From the NCBI RefSeq assembly GCF_007992715.1, contig NZ_BKAU01000010.1:37209-101208 (forward strand): DNA of 64,000 nucleotides, written 5' to 3'. Numbering within the stretch: position 1 is the first letter of the stretch; each line of letters opens with the position of its first letter. Below are positions 49,391-59,354 of the stretch, piece by piece. The translations under genes were made by a program, and so were the position numbers. Source of the stretch: Chitinophaga cymbidii (GTDB lineage: Bacteria > Bacteroidota > Bacteroidia > Chitinophagales > Chitinophagaceae). The notes beneath the pieces are model-generated. The model searched no databases, was not told where the DNA came from, and saw nothing but the letters and a program-made list of their open reading frames with translations.

Positions 49391-51607
49391 TTTTAATTCG
49401 TCCATGAACTCGTCGGCCCAGAACTCGATATTGTAGTGGCTGACATTCTGATACAGCCTTTGCATTCTGATCTGTCTTTCCTGTTTGTTCATCACCAACG
49501 CCCGCAGCAGGCTTTCCATCATCGATTTATTGTCGTATGGATTGGTGAGGATGGCGTCGGGCATTTCCACCGATGCACCGGCAAATTCGGAGAGCACGAG
49601 GGCGCCTTCTGATTCGGGGTTCTGTCCCTGTACGGCAATGTATTCTTTTGCCACCAGGTTCAGCCCGTCGCGCAGCGGCGTGATCCATGCTACATCTGAA
49701 ATGGCATAGTAAGCCAGCACTTCTTCAAAGCTGAAGGAGCGGAAGAAGAAGTGGATCGGCACCCAGTCGATGCGGGAATAGCGCCCGTTGATCTGGCCGA
49801 TGGCCTGTTCCAGTTCATGCTGTACCTGTTCGTATATCTTCATGCCTTTTGCGGGCGGGGTGCAGATATTGATCAGCTCCACTTTCCCGTGCAGGGCGGG
49901 ATGTTCATCCAGGAATTGCCCGAATGCCTTGATCTTTTCCAGCGGGCCTTTCACATAGTCCAGGCGTTCTATGCTGATGATCGTTTTTTTGCCGGAGGTG
50001 CTTTTCTTCAGCTCCGCGATCATCTGTTGCGTTTCTTCTTTCTGCATCAGCTCCTTGATATAGTCCACATGCACGCCTACAGGATTTGCGCCGAGCCTTA
50101 CCTTGCGTCTGCCGGTATCGATCTCGCGGGTCATGGCGCCAATGCCCATCGCGGTGCTGTAAGTCAGGAAGCGGGGAGCGCAGCTCACGGTTTCCGTGAC
50201 TTTCACCGGCATGAGGCTGTTCACCACGTCCACAAAATTCTCCACGTAGCGGGGAATGTGGAAGCTGATGTAATCACATTGCAGCAGGCTGCCGATGATC
50301 TCCGCGCGCCAGGGAATGATGTTGAACGTATTGGCGGCGGGGAATGCGGTATGGTGGAAGAAGCCGATGGTAAGGTCGGGGCGCAGCTGGCGCAGGTATC
50401 CGGGAACCATCCAGAGATTGTAATCGTGTATCCACACCATGGCGTTGGGCTCTGCTTCCGCCGCTGCTTTTTCCGCGAACAACCTGTTGATCTTCAGGTA
50501 ATGTTCCCAGTGTTCGTGATTGAACTGCACCTTCTCAATGAAGGAGAAGATGGCGGGCCAGAAGGCTTCCTTCGAGAAAAGCTTGTAAAAGATGTCGATA
50601 TCGGCCTTGTCCATTAAAACCGGACTGGCCTGCAAATTCGGGTAAAGTTCTTCATCGATATAAAAGTTTTCTGTTTGCTGATCTTTCTCCTGTCTTTCCT
50701 GCCAGGCGATCCACAATCCCGGGCGGTTGGTCTTGAAAAAGTTCGTCAGGGTAGGGAGGATGCCGTTCGGGCTTTTCGGCGCGCGCCTGATCAGCTTGCC
50801 ATTCTCTTCCACAGTTTCAAACGGGAATCGGTGGTAGAGCATGACGAGCTGTGTAGATTCATTGCTGACTTTTTTGGGCACGCTTTTCTTTTGATAAAAG
50901 GATTTGAAATCCTCATAAAAGTTGAGTGCTTCCAGGATGCCGCCGGCACCGGCGGAATCTGCGTGGAATACGCCGTTCAGGCGGTTGGTGGCTTCTGTGA
51001 GCGCGGGCTCCGCTTCGCCTACTACCACGCCTTTAAAACCGATACCATAGAGGGAAAGGTCGTTCAGCGTATCGCCGGCCACGAGCACTTCCTGCTCCGG
51101 CACTCTTAACAGGTCGCAAAGCTGCTGCAGCGTGGAGCCTTTGTTCACGCCGGCAGGTAGTACGTCCAGGAATTTGTTGGCGGATAAAATAATGTCGCAA
51201 TCCAGTTCTTTTTCCAGCCTGCCTACTTTTTCCTTTATCCTGTCGTCATCATAAAAGAAAGAACATCTGCGCTGCTGCGGTACTGCCTGCAGGCGGATGC
51301 CTTTCACATCTTCGAGTAATCTCATCACCGGTTCTTTACCCGGCCATTTTGTTTCGATGCTGTTCTGGATCGGCTGTACGGGTTCCAATGTGTGGCCATC
51401 CAGCACGGTGGCGCCAACATCGCAGATAATGTAGTCAGGCCTGGGAATAACGGGGTCATTCAGCAGGGGTAATACGCTTTCAACACCGCGGCCTGTTACA
51501 AATATCAACCGGAAATCTTCGTTTTCGCGGATAATACTGTATAACTGTTCTTTGTGGTGATTGCTTCCTCCTAAAAATGTTCCGTCCAGGTCTGTAGCTA
51601 AAATCAT
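49376..51607 (-). CDS. HAD phosphatase-GT20 synthase fusion, probable glucosylglycerol-phosphate phosphatase/synthase
   Basis: 743 residues. Residues 1-245 are a HAD-IIB phosphatase (catalytic Asp6 and Asp8 in ATDLDGTFLGG; VAGDTLNDLSLY). Residues about 255-743 are a GT20 synthase (HDYNLWMVPGYLRQLRPDL, FFHHTAFPAAN, RDGLNLVAKEYIA, SEFAGASVEM). The domain order is the reverse of ordinary TPS-TPP fusions. N-terminal phosphatase plus C-terminal synthase is the order I know from GgpPS of Stenotrophomonas and Pseudomonas, and HDYNLWxVP and FFHHTxFP are closer to GgpS than to OtsA. The product, glucosylglycerol or trehalose, would protect against osmotic or drying stress. Candidate -7 box at 51743. 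Confidence 0.8.
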   Translation of the reverse strand: MILATDLDGTFLGGSNHHKEQLYSIIRENEDFRLIFVTGRGVESVLPLLNDPVIPRPDYIICDVGATVLDGHTLEPVQPIQNSIETKWPGKEPVMRLLEDVKGIRLQAVPQQRRCSFFYDDDRIKEKVGRLEKELDCDIILSANKFLDVLPAGVNKGSTLQQLCDLLRVPEQEVLVAGDTLNDLSLYGIGFKGVVVGEAEPALTEATNRLNGVFHADSAGAGGILEALNFYEDFKSFYQKKSVPKKVSNESTQLVMLYHRFPFETVEENGKLIRRAPKSPNGILPTLTNFFKTNRPGLWIAWQERQEKDQQTENFYIDEELYPNLQASPVLMDKADIDIFYKLFSKEAFWPAIFSFIEKVQFNHEHWEHYLKINRLFAEKAAAEAEPNAMVWIHDYNLWMVPGYLRQLRPDLTIGFFHHTAFPAANTFNIIPWRAEIIGSLLQCDYISFHIPRYVENFVDVVNSLMPVKVTETVSCAPRFLTYSTAMGIGAMTREIDTGRRKVRLGANPVGVHVDYIKELMQKEETQQMIAELKKSTSGKKTIISIERLDYVKGPLEKIKAFGQFLDEHPALHGKVELINICTPPAKGMKIYEQVQHELEQAIGQINGRYSRIDWVPIHFFFRSFSFEEVLAYYAISDVAWITPLRDGLNLVAKEYIAVQGQNPESEGALVLSEFAGASVEMPDAILTNPYDNKSMMESLLRALVMNKQERQIRMQRLYQNVSHYNIEFWADEFMDELKKSGV

Positions 51608-51916
51608 GCGTTCAAGGTTTTATGTGATAGAATCGGGCTACCAGCCAACGGCTCGGGTTGACGTGCATCCATTTTTTTATTCATTAATTATTGCTGTAAG
51701 ATTAACAACTCCGGGGTTAAACTGGATATCAGTTGAGCGGCACAAAGGTACGAAGAATTGCCGGGGGAAAAGACTAAATCGGGTGACAACTTGGCGCTGT
51801 TTGGTGACTATTAGGCATAAAATAATTGAAAATCAATGTTGATGGTGTTAATGCCGGATATTCTTACAAGGCCGGAACAATTTCTTATATCTGGTTCTTT
51901 TTTATTATTTTAACGT
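51608..51916. other. Intergenic region between divergent GgpPS and acyl-CoA ligase genes
   Basis: 309 bp. It contains the candidate -7 box TACCTTTG (51743-51750, minus strand), which would give a leader of about 130 nt for the synthase gene. I found no tRNA, small gene or riboswitch. Confidence 0.5.
51743..51750 (-). promoter_or_regulatory. Candidate -7 box of the GgpPS gene
   Basis: TACCTTTG on the minus strand matches TAnnTTTG, 136 nt before the start codon. A TTTT rather than TTTG lies at 17 nt, so the -33 box is weak. Confidence 0.45.
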
Positions 51917-53728
51917 ATGATGAATCAACAGCCAAAACGATTATTTGATGCGGTAAGTTATCAGTTGCAACACTTTCCCAAGCCTGATATGCTGGTGTCT
52001 AAAGTGAACGGAGCTTGGAAGCCTTACAGCACGCAGGAGGTACAGGAGATCGTGAATCGCCTCAGCGCCGGCCTGCTGAGCCTTGGCGTTAGCGGGAACG
52101 ACGGCACCGCGGAGGGCGCTGACAAGATCGGCATCATTAGCAATAACCGACCGGAATGGGTGTTTACCGATCTTGCCGTGCAGCAGACAGGCGCCATATT
52201 GGTGCCGCTGTATCCCACGACCAATCCCCTCGAGATAAAATTCATACTGAACGATGCGGCGGTAAAATATATGTTCGTCAGCAGCACGGAACTGCTGGAA
52301 AAGATCCGCGATCTGCAAAAAGATATTCCATCACTGCAGCATATCTACGCCTTCGAGGAAATTCCCGGGGCGGACCATTGGAGCAAGGTAACAAACCTCG
52401 CCACGGACGAGCTGCTGCAGCGGGTGGAAGAGAACAAGGCGAAGATCAGTGAAGAGCAGGTGGCTACGATCATCTATACTTCCGGCACTACGGGCACACC
52501 GAAAGGCGTGATGCTCACGCATCGCAACATTGTGAGCAATGTGTTCTTCTCCAAAGCAAGTTTCCCTTTCCCCGATGCGCCGGACCAGAAGGTGTTGAGC
52601 TTCCTGCCGCTGAATCACATTTTTGAAAAGATGTGCACTTACATCTACCTGTTCAGCGGCATCAGCACTTATTATGCGGAGAGCCTGGACAAGATCGCGG
52701 ACAACCTGCGGGAAGTGCGGCCGGATGGCTTTACCACCGTTCCGCGGCTGCTGGAAAAAGTGTATGAGAAGATCATGAGCAAAGGCAATGAACTGACCGG
52801 CATCAAACGTTCCCTGTTCTTCTGGGCCGTGGCGCTCGGAAAGAAATATGATAACAATATCAGCGGCGGCTTGTGGTATAACCTGCAGCTGGCGATCGCC
52901 AACAAGCTGATCTTTTCCAAATGGCGCGAAGCGCTTGGCGGGCGGATCACTTTTATTGTAACCGGCGGCGCGGCCTGCCAGGAGAACCTGCTGCGCATTT
53001 TCAACGCCGCCAGGGTACCCGTGTATGAAGGGTATGGGCCAACGGAGAACAGTCCCGTTATCAGTGTAAACCGGCGCTATCCCCCCGGGGGAACGATGTT
53101 CGGCACAACTGGACCTGTGATAGAAGGAGTGGAGTTAAAGTTCACGGAAGAAGGGGAGATTTGCGTAAAAGGGCCGTCCGTAATGAAAGGTTATTTCAAG
53201 CGGCCGGACCTCACGGCGGAAACGGTGATCGATGGATGGCTGCATACGGGAGATATCGGGCAGCTGGTGAACGGCAAGTTCCTGAAGATCACGGACCGCA
53301 AGAAAGAGCTGTTCAAGACCAGCGGCGGCAAGTACGTGGCGCCGCAGCCGATCGAAAACAAATGCAAGGAAAGCCCGTTCATTGAACAGCTGATGGTGGT
53401 CGGCAATGAAAGGAAATTCGTGTCCGCCCTGATCGTGCCTTCGTTTGCCATGCTGAAACGATGGATGAGCCAGAACAATATTCCTTTTACGACCAACGAA
53501 GAAGCGGTGAAGCAACCGGAAGTAATAGCGATGTATGAAAAGGTGGTAGACCGTTATAACAGCACTTTCAATCATGTAGAGCAGATCAAGAAATTCGTAT
53601 TGATGCCGCATGAATGGGGCGTGGAAACGGGTGAGATGACGCCGAAGCTGAGCCTCAAACGCAAGGCCATCCTGGAGAAATATAAGGACGAGATAGAGAA
53701 GATATATCATACGGAGCCGGGTAAATGA
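51917..53728 (+). CDS. fadD: Long-chain fatty-acid-CoA ligase (AMP-forming)
   Basis: 603 residues of the ANL adenylation family. The AMP-binding loop YTSGTTGTPKG is at about 187-197, then GYGPTENSPVISV, the hinge LHTGDIGQLVNGKFLKITDRKKELFKT (motifs GD and DRKKE) and the C-terminal Lys-containing lid (EMTPKLSLKRKAILEKY). It activates long-chain fatty acids with ATP and CoA for beta-oxidation or lipid synthesis, at the membrane inner face. The length and the LMTHRNI block fit the FadD15/long-chain group. Its terminator follows at 53752. Confidence 0.93.
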   Translation: MMNQQPKRLFDAVSYQLQHFPKPDMLVSKVNGAWKPYSTQEVQEIVNRLSAGLLSLGVSGNDGTAEGADKIGIISNNRPEWVFTDLAVQQTGAILVPLYPTTNPLEIKFILNDAAVKYMFVSSTELLEKIRDLQKDIPSLQHIYAFEEIPGADHWSKVTNLATDELLQRVEENKAKISEEQVATIIYTSGTTGTPKGVMLTHRNIVSNVFFSKASFPFPDAPDQKVLSFLPLNHIFEKMCTYIYLFSGISTYYAESLDKIADNLREVRPDGFTTVPRLLEKVYEKIMSKGNELTGIKRSLFFWAVALGKKYDNNISGGLWYNLQLAIANKLIFSKWREALGGRITFIVTGGAACQENLLRIFNAARVPVYEGYGPTENSPVISVNRRYPPGGTMFGTTGPVIEGVELKFTEEGEICVKGPSVMKGYFKRPDLTAETVIDGWLHTGDIGQLVNGKFLKITDRKKELFKTSGGKYVAPQPIENKCKESPFIEQLMVVGNERKFVSALIVPSFAMLKRWMSQNNIPFTTNEEAVKQPEVIAMYEKVVDRYNSTFNHVEQIKKFVLMPHEWGVETGEMTPKLSLKRKAILEKYKDEIEKIYHTEPGK

Positions 53729-53751
53729 CCCGTGTTCCGGCCGTTAAAAGA

Positions 53752-53777
53752 AGCCCTGCCACGTTCGTGGCAGGGCT
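53752..53777. terminator. Bidirectional terminator between acyl-CoA ligase and RND genes
   Basis: Perfect 12-bp stem agccctgccacg / cgtggcagggct with a 2-nt loop. TTTTCTTT follows on the plus strand and CTTTTAA on the minus strand. Confidence 0.88.
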
Positions 53778-53787
53778 TTTCTTTGTC

Positions 53788-56700
53788 CTAGTTGGCATGC
53801 ACCTTCGGCGGAATGAGCTTGTACACTACCGGCGTAACCACCCTGGAAAGCAGGGTAGAGCTGATCAGCCCGCCTATCAATACTATCGCCAGCGGGGCTA
53901 TCAGCGGATTGCTGGAGATGGCGATAGGTATCAGGCCGCCGATGGCGGTGAGTGATGTGAGCACGATCGGCAGGAAGCGTACCTCGCCGGCCTCACGGAT
54001 GGCTTCATCCAGACTTTTGCCCTGCTCCCGCAGCTGGTTGGTGAAATCCACCAACAGTATCGTGTTCTTCACTTCAATACCGGCCAGTGCAATTAAACCG
54101 ATGATCGCTACGAACGACAGTGAATTGCCGGTCAGCCATAATGCAATAGCTGCGCCTACAATACCCAATGGTATCACGGAAAGGATGATCAGCGTGCTTT
54201 TGAAAGTGCGGAATTCCAGGATGAGCACGGCAATGAAGAGGAACACCGTTACGATGATGATGCTGAGGAATCCCCCGAAAGATTGCTGCGCTGATTCCAC
54301 TTCACCGCCCATTTCATAGGAATACCCGGCAGGCAGCTGCATACCGTCCATTTTCCCGATCACGTCCGCAATCACGCGGTTAGCCAGGAACCCCTGCTGC
54401 AGGAACGCTTTCACAGACACGACGCGCCTCTTTTCCTGGTGGTTGATGTTTACCGGCGATGTTTCCATTTTCAACGCGGCTACCTGCGACAGTGGAACGG
54501 CCTTGCCCTGCAGGTTGTTCACGTACAGGTTGTTGAAGGCTTCCAGCGTGGGTTTGCCATCGCGCTCGCGGGTAAGCAAAATCGAGTAGTCGTTCGTGTT
54601 ATGGTCCGTGTACTTTCCCAAAGTAAGACCGGCCACGGCGAGGCGCACGGTACGGTCTACCTGCACGAACGGAACGCCCAGCTGCTGCGCTTTTTCGGGT
54701 TGTATTGCTACTTTGATGTCGCTTTTCAGGAGATCGACGGGGTTGTCGATGTACATGGTGCCCTGTGTTTTCCGCAGCATGTTCTCCACTTGTCCCGCGA
54801 GTTGCCGCAGCGTGTCCAGGTCATCGCCGAAGAGGCGTACTTCCACCGGCGCAACCACCGGCGGGCCCTGTTCAAAGTTCTTCACTTCCACCTTGGCGCC
54901 GGGATAAGGCGTCCATGCCTTGCGGAGCTTTTCTATCAGCGCGATCTTGTCGGACGGGTTGGTATGCTCGTCCAGCTGCACGAAGATCTGCGCAAAATCG
55001 CTGCGTTCGCTTTCCTGCACTACATTGTAATAGATGCGCGGGTTGCCTTTCCCGACGTTGGCGGCGAAATATTTCACGGCGGGCTCCTGCCGCAGCGCTT
55101 TTTCAATCTCTTTTGTGATGTTGTTGGTATAACTGATGCTGGATTGCGGCGGGGCGGTGATATTGACCAGGAACTGCGGTTTTTCAGACGGCGGGAACAG
55201 GCTGAAGCCGATGATCCGGAACACGTACATGGAGGCCGCGAAGATGATCACGGTGGCGGTAATGGTCAGCGCGGGGCGTTGCAGGGCTTTGTCCAGCAGC
55301 CGCGCATAGCTGCCGCTGATGAGCCTTTTCAGCGCGCGCATGAAGATGTTGCCGTCCGGGTGCCCGGTATGCGCTTTCAGCAGTTTGCTGGTGAGGAAGG
55401 GAATGATGGTCAGGGAAACGACCATGGATGCGAGTACGCAGAAGATCACCGCCAGCGGCAGGCTGCGGATGAAATCGCCGGAGCCTTCGGGCATGAACAC
55501 CAGCGGCATGAAGGCGATGATGAGCGTCACCGTGCAGCCCACTACCGCCATGCCGATCTGCTTGGTGGCTTTCAGCGTGGCTTCCAGGGCGCTGTGGCCC
55601 TGAAGCATCCATCGTTCTATATTTTCCACCACCACAATGCTGTCATCCACCAATAACCCCAACGCCACTACGAGCCCTACAATGCTGAGCTGGTTGAGGT
55701 TATAGCCGAAGAGTTGCAAGAGGATGATGCCGATGGCGAGTGAAAGCGGAATGGAGATCATCACGATCACGGCCTGCCGGAAACCCAGTGGCAGCAAGGT
55801 AACCGCCACCAGCAGGATGGCGATGATAAAATCGAGGCCAAGGCTGCCGAGGCGCCGGTTCACATTTTCTGCCTGGTCGAAATGCTGCACCATGTCTATG
55901 TTTGCCGGCAGGGTCTTTTTGAAAGCCTCGATGACCGGCTTGTAGCTTTGCTGCGTTTTGCTGATGTTTTCGCCTTCTTTTTGCGCGGCGGCCACAAATA
56001 CGCAGCGGTATCCGTTTAGCCGTGTCAGGTAGGTTTCGTCCGCATAGCCGTAGTAGACCTTCGCGATATCTTTCAGGTAGATGTTGCGCCCGTTGCCGGT
56101 ATACACGATGGTGTTGCTGATCTCGGCGAGTGAATGGAAGTTGCCGCTGGTCTTGATGTTGAAGGTCCTGTTACCCGCGTCGATCCTGCCGCCGGGGATG
56201 CTGAGCGTTTCATTCTGCAGGCTGCTGATCACGTTGTTGACGGGGAGGTTCATCTGCGCCATTTTTTCCAGGTTCAGCTCAATGCGCACCTGTTGCTCCG
56301 GTAATCCGAAGATGTCTACTTTCTTCAGCGGGGCGAGCCTTTCCAGTTGCTCCTGCAGCTCCTCGGCGTAGAACTTCAGTCTGTCCCGCGGTGCGTTTTC
56401 GGAGATCAGGGCTATCTGCAGCACATTCACATCCGAGGGCTGGAACTTCCGTATTTCGATGTTCATGTTATCAGGCGGGAGGTCGCGGCGTTTGTTGTTG
56501 ACCACGCGCACGAGTTCCTGGTATTTTTCGTCAACGTCGCTGCTGTATTTGTATTCCACGCGCATAATGGCGAGGCCGTCGTTGATCTGGGTGCGGATGC
56601 GGAGGATGTTTTCCAGTCCGTATATCTCTTTTTCCAGCGGGTCTACCACCAGTTCTTCCATGTCTTTCGGGCTGGTGCCGGGGTATACGACGATCACCGA

Positions 56701-56835
56701 GTAGGTGGGGGCGTGCATTTCCGGGTCTTCGGAGCGCGGCATGTTGAGGATGGTGGTGATGCCGAGCGCGATGATCATGATGAAGATGACGAGGGTGAAC
56801 TGGTAGTTCTTTACCGCGTATGCTGATATTTTCAT
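53788..56835 (-). CDS. RND-family multidrug efflux pump, inner-membrane subunit
   Basis: 1015 residues. Twelve transmembrane helices in the usual two-by-six layout, with two large periplasmic loops. The proton-relay Asp pair is in LLVDDSIVVVENIERW, and the start MRSEDPEMHAPTYSVIVVYPG and IGLIALAGIEVKNTILLVDF fit the HAE1 (multidrug) rather than the metal branch. It ends the tetR-tolC-MFP-RND operon; 19 bp separate it from the adaptor gene. It forms a tripartite pump with the two products encoded upstream. Confidence 0.95.
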   Translation of the reverse strand: MKISAYAVKNYQFTLVIFIMIIALGITTILNMPRSEDPEMHAPTYSVIVVYPGTSPKDMEELVVDPLEKEIYGLENILRIRTQINDGLAIMRVEYKYSSDVDEKYQELVRVVNNKRRDLPPDNMNIEIRKFQPSDVNVLQIALISENAPRDRLKFYAEELQEQLERLAPLKKVDIFGLPEQQVRIELNLEKMAQMNLPVNNVISSLQNETLSIPGGRIDAGNRTFNIKTSGNFHSLAEISNTIVYTGNGRNIYLKDIAKVYYGYADETYLTRLNGYRCVFVAAAQKEGENISKTQQSYKPVIEAFKKTLPANIDMVQHFDQAENVNRRLGSLGLDFIIAILLVAVTLLPLGFRQAVIVMISIPLSLAIGIILLQLFGYNLNQLSIVGLVVALGLLVDDSIVVVENIERWMLQGHSALEATLKATKQIGMAVVGCTVTLIIAFMPLVFMPEGSGDFIRSLPLAVIFCVLASMVVSLTIIPFLTSKLLKAHTGHPDGNIFMRALKRLISGSYARLLDKALQRPALTITATVIIFAASMYVFRIIGFSLFPPSEKPQFLVNITAPPQSSISYTNNITKEIEKALRQEPAVKYFAANVGKGNPRIYYNVVQESERSDFAQIFVQLDEHTNPSDKIALIEKLRKAWTPYPGAKVEVKNFEQGPPVVAPVEVRLFGDDLDTLRQLAGQVENMLRKTQGTMYIDNPVDLLKSDIKVAIQPEKAQQLGVPFVQVDRTVRLAVAGLTLGKYTDHNTNDYSILLTRERDGKPTLEAFNNLYVNNLQGKAVPLSQVAALKMETSPVNINHQEKRRVVSVKAFLQQGFLANRVIADVIGKMDGMQLPAGYSYEMGGEVESAQQSFGGFLSIIIVTVFLFIAVLILEFRTFKSTLIILSVIPLGIVGAAIALWLTGNSLSFVAIIGLIALAGIEVKNTILLVDFTNQLREQGKSLDEAIREAGEVRFLPIVLTSLTAIGGLIPIAISSNPLIAPLAIVLIGGLISSTLLSRVVTPVVYKLIPPKVHAN

Positions 56836-56854
56836 TGATTCATTATTTAAGCCG

Positions 56855-57922
56855 TTATGGAATGACGTGAATGCTGCTGCTGTCCGTCAGGTAGGCGCTG
56901 CCTGAAATAATGAGCTGGCGGGCGTTGGCGAGCCCTTCGCTGATGATGACATGATCCTTTTCCATGCCGGCTACCGTCACTTTTATTTTCTTCGCAGTTT
57001 TTCCGTCGTTGGTAATGAATACATACCCGGAGCTGCCGTTGCCGTCCAGCAGCGCATCGTAGGGGATTTGCCAGGTGCCGGCCTGTTCCGTTGTTTGGGG
57101 GCGAACGTGCACCACCGCCTTGCCGAACATCCCGAAGGCAATATTGGCGGGCTTTTCACCGGTCAGCTTGATATCGATCGTAAAAGCCCCGGTAGCCGGG
57201 TCTATTCCTTCGGAGCGGCGGGACACAAAGCCCCGGAAAGTTCTGCCCGGAACGGATTCCACTTCCACCGCTGCCGTGTCCCGCGGGCCGATGGCGGCCC
57301 ATTCCCGGTTGCTCACGCTGGTGCGCAGCAGCCAGTTGCCGGATTGTGCGCCGTTGGTCTGCAGTACGGGCGTGCCGGCCTGCACCAGCTGTCCTTCCGC
57401 CGCCAGCTTGCGCAGCACGTAACCGTTGCGGGGAGCGGTGATCACGCTGTGATTGCGGTTGAACTGCGCGGTGCGCAATTGCTGCTGCGCCATGTCTTTC
57501 GCGGTTTGCGCATTCTGCAGCTGTTCGAGCGTAGCCACGCTGTCGTTATACAAATTGGTCGCGCGTTGAAGATCGCGTTGCGCTTTTTCGAAGGCCAGCT
57601 GCGCCTGCTGCACCTGTGCGTCTACTTCCACGGGGTTCAGGGTGGCGACGGTCTGTCCCTGCCGGATCGCATCGCCTTCCCGCACCAGGATACGCTGGAT
57701 GATGCCGCCGGTTTTGAAAGAGAGCAGCACCTCATCGTCTGTTGTAAAGGCGCCGGACACGGGGATAGCGGCCTGATGCGCGTGTGCATCCAGTGGCAGG
57801 AGCTTTACAGGAATGGCGGCCTGCGCGGGTATTTCAGAAGCCGCGGAACCGGCGCCGCATGCGCTGATCATGGCGGACAGCGCCAGCAGCAACAGGGAAG
57901 CATAGCAAGAATTCGTTTTCAT
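56855..57922 (-). CDS. RND efflux periplasmic adaptor (membrane fusion lipoprotein)
   Basis: 355 residues from the ATG at 57922; lipobox ISAC (Cys22). The barrel-sandwich hybrid half is ILVREGDAIRQGQTVATLNPVEV, the coiled coil is about residues 95-145 (QVQQAQLAFEKAQRDLQRATNLY, quoted in part) and the second half GYVLRKLAAEGQLVQAGTPVL. It links the inner-membrane pump to the outer-membrane channel. Lies 19 bp after tolC and 19 bp before the RND gene. Confidence 0.93.
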   Translation of the reverse strand: MKTNSCYASLLLLALSAMISACGAGSAASEIPAQAAIPVKLLPLDAHAHQAAIPVSGAFTTDDEVLLSFKTGGIIQRILVREGDAIRQGQTVATLNPVEVDAQVQQAQLAFEKAQRDLQRATNLYNDSVATLEQLQNAQTAKDMAQQQLRTAQFNRNHSVITAPRNGYVLRKLAAEGQLVQAGTPVLQTNGAQSGNWLLRTSVSNREWAAIGPRDTAAVEVESVPGRTFRGFVSRRSEGIDPATGAFTIDIKLTGEKPANIAFGMFGKAVVHVRPQTTEQAGTWQIPYDALLDGNGSSGYVFITNDGKTAKKIKVTVAGMEKDHVIISEGLANARQLIISGSAYLTDSSSIHVIP

Positions 57923-57941
57923 ATCTGTTTTATTGAATGTT

Positions 57942-59291
57942 TTATAATGGATAACCGGCTTGCGCACGTTCGATTTCGGCGGCAGATATCTGCACCGCGG
58001 CGGATGCCTGCAGCAGTTGCAGCCGTGCGTTCGTCAGCTGGTTTTGCGCATCCAGCAGCTCGATGTAAAGGAGCTGGCCTTCCTTGTAAACCTTTAACTG
58101 ATCGCGGTAATATTTTTCGGAAAGCTGCAACTGCGTTTGCGCGCTGGAAAAATTGGAACGGGCGGTGTTGTAATCGTTGGTAGCGCGGGTCAGCTCCAGC
58201 GCCATGCCCTGCAGGGTTTCATCATATGCGGTCTGTGCAATGGACGCATCCGCTTCCGCCTGTTTGGTGCGGTAACGCCGCTGCCCGCCGGTAAAGAGGT
58301 CCCACTGCAGGTTGAGGCCCCAGATGTAGTAGCGGGTGGCGGAGTTGAACGCGAAGTTGAAGCCCTGTGAGCCGAGATCGAGAAAGGTATTGACTTTGGG
58401 TATAAACGCCGCATGCTGCATCTTCTGCTGAAGCAATGCCATGTTGCGGTTTTTTTCCAGTTGTACCAGCTCTTCCCTTGAACGTATATCCGTTGGAGTG
58501 ATAGCCGCCGGTTCCTGCATGGTGGCGCCGTTCACCCGGATGGAATCCTGCGCGGGACGGTTCAGCAGGAAGTTGAAATAAGCCTGTGCATTCCGTTGTC
58601 CGTTCATGGCCTGGGTGAGCGCGGCTTCCGTACGCTGTCCTTCCGCCTGTGCGCGGGTCAGGGAGGTGCTGTTGCGGATGCCGTTCTTCAGCATGCTCTG
58701 GTTCACGCGGATGTTCTCCTTTACCAGGTCCAGGGCGTTTTGATAGACGGCCACGGCGTTTGTTGCCTGGGAGTATTGATAGTAGGCCGTTTTGATGTCT
58801 TTCACCAGTTGCCGTTTATACACATAGAGAATGGCCTGCTGCCGGGTAATGTCTTCCTGCCGGATCTTTTTCGCGTACCATATTTCCGTGTTGATGAGCG
58901 GGAGGGAGGTGCGGACCTTGGCGTCGTAAAAGTTGTCCGGCGTCAGGAGAACGGACTGGTTTTCGAGCTGCGGGAACTGATGGCTGTTGGTCAGTTCGTT
59001 GAGCGTTGCGTACACACCGTTCATCAGGTCTCCCAGCGGAATGTCGATCGTACGCCCGCCGCTGGCTTTGGTGTAGCTGCTGAGCAAGCTGGCCTGCGGC
59101 ATAAAAAATGCTTTGGCTTCCTTCAGCGCGTACATGCTTTTTTCCAGCTGGAAGTTTTGCCGCTTTACGGCTTCATTGCGGGTGAAGGCTTCCCGGATAT
59201 AGCCGTCCAGCACGCTTTGCTGCGCCCGGCTATACAGAGTAATGTTTGTAAACACAACTAGAATAATGATCCTTGGTAACATAATGAACAT
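57942..59291 (-). CDS. TolC-like outer-membrane efflux channel
   Basis: 449 residues with a signal peptide (start 59291 or 59282). Two structural repeats of the TolC/OEP fold are visible, each with long helices: DGYIREAFTRNEAVKRQNFQ and LELTRATNDYNTARSNFSSAQ (quoted in part), and coiled Gln/Leu/Ala runs. It forms the trimeric exit duct of the pump. It is the second gene of the operon, 63 bp after the TetR regulator. Confidence 0.92.
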   Translation of the reverse strand: MFIMLPRIIILVVFTNITLYSRAQQSVLDGYIREAFTRNEAVKRQNFQLEKSMYALKEAKAFFMPQASLLSSYTKASGGRTIDIPLGDLMNGVYATLNELTNSHQFPQLENQSVLLTPDNFYDAKVRTSLPLINTEIWYAKKIRQEDITRQQAILYVYKRQLVKDIKTAYYQYSQATNAVAVYQNALDLVKENIRVNQSMLKNGIRNSTSLTRAQAEGQRTEAALTQAMNGQRNAQAYFNFLLNRPAQDSIRVNGATMQEPAAITPTDIRSREELVQLEKNRNMALLQQKMQHAAFIPKVNTFLDLGSQGFNFAFNSATRYYIWGLNLQWDLFTGGQRRYRTKQAEADASIAQTAYDETLQGMALELTRATNDYNTARSNFSSAQTQLQLSEKYYRDQLKVYKEGQLLYIELLDAQNQLTNARLQLLQASAAVQISAAEIERAQAGYPL

Positions 59292-59354
59292 CGTTTAGTA
59301 AACTGGCGAAAAAAAACAACCAGAGATACCGTATATCCGTGATTGTTATTAATA

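Noticed and set aside
49376..51607. Simple label trehalose-6-phosphate synthase/phosphatase
   Set aside because: The reversed domain order and GT20 motifs fit a glucosylglycerol-phosphate enzyme better; trehalose kept only as alternative.
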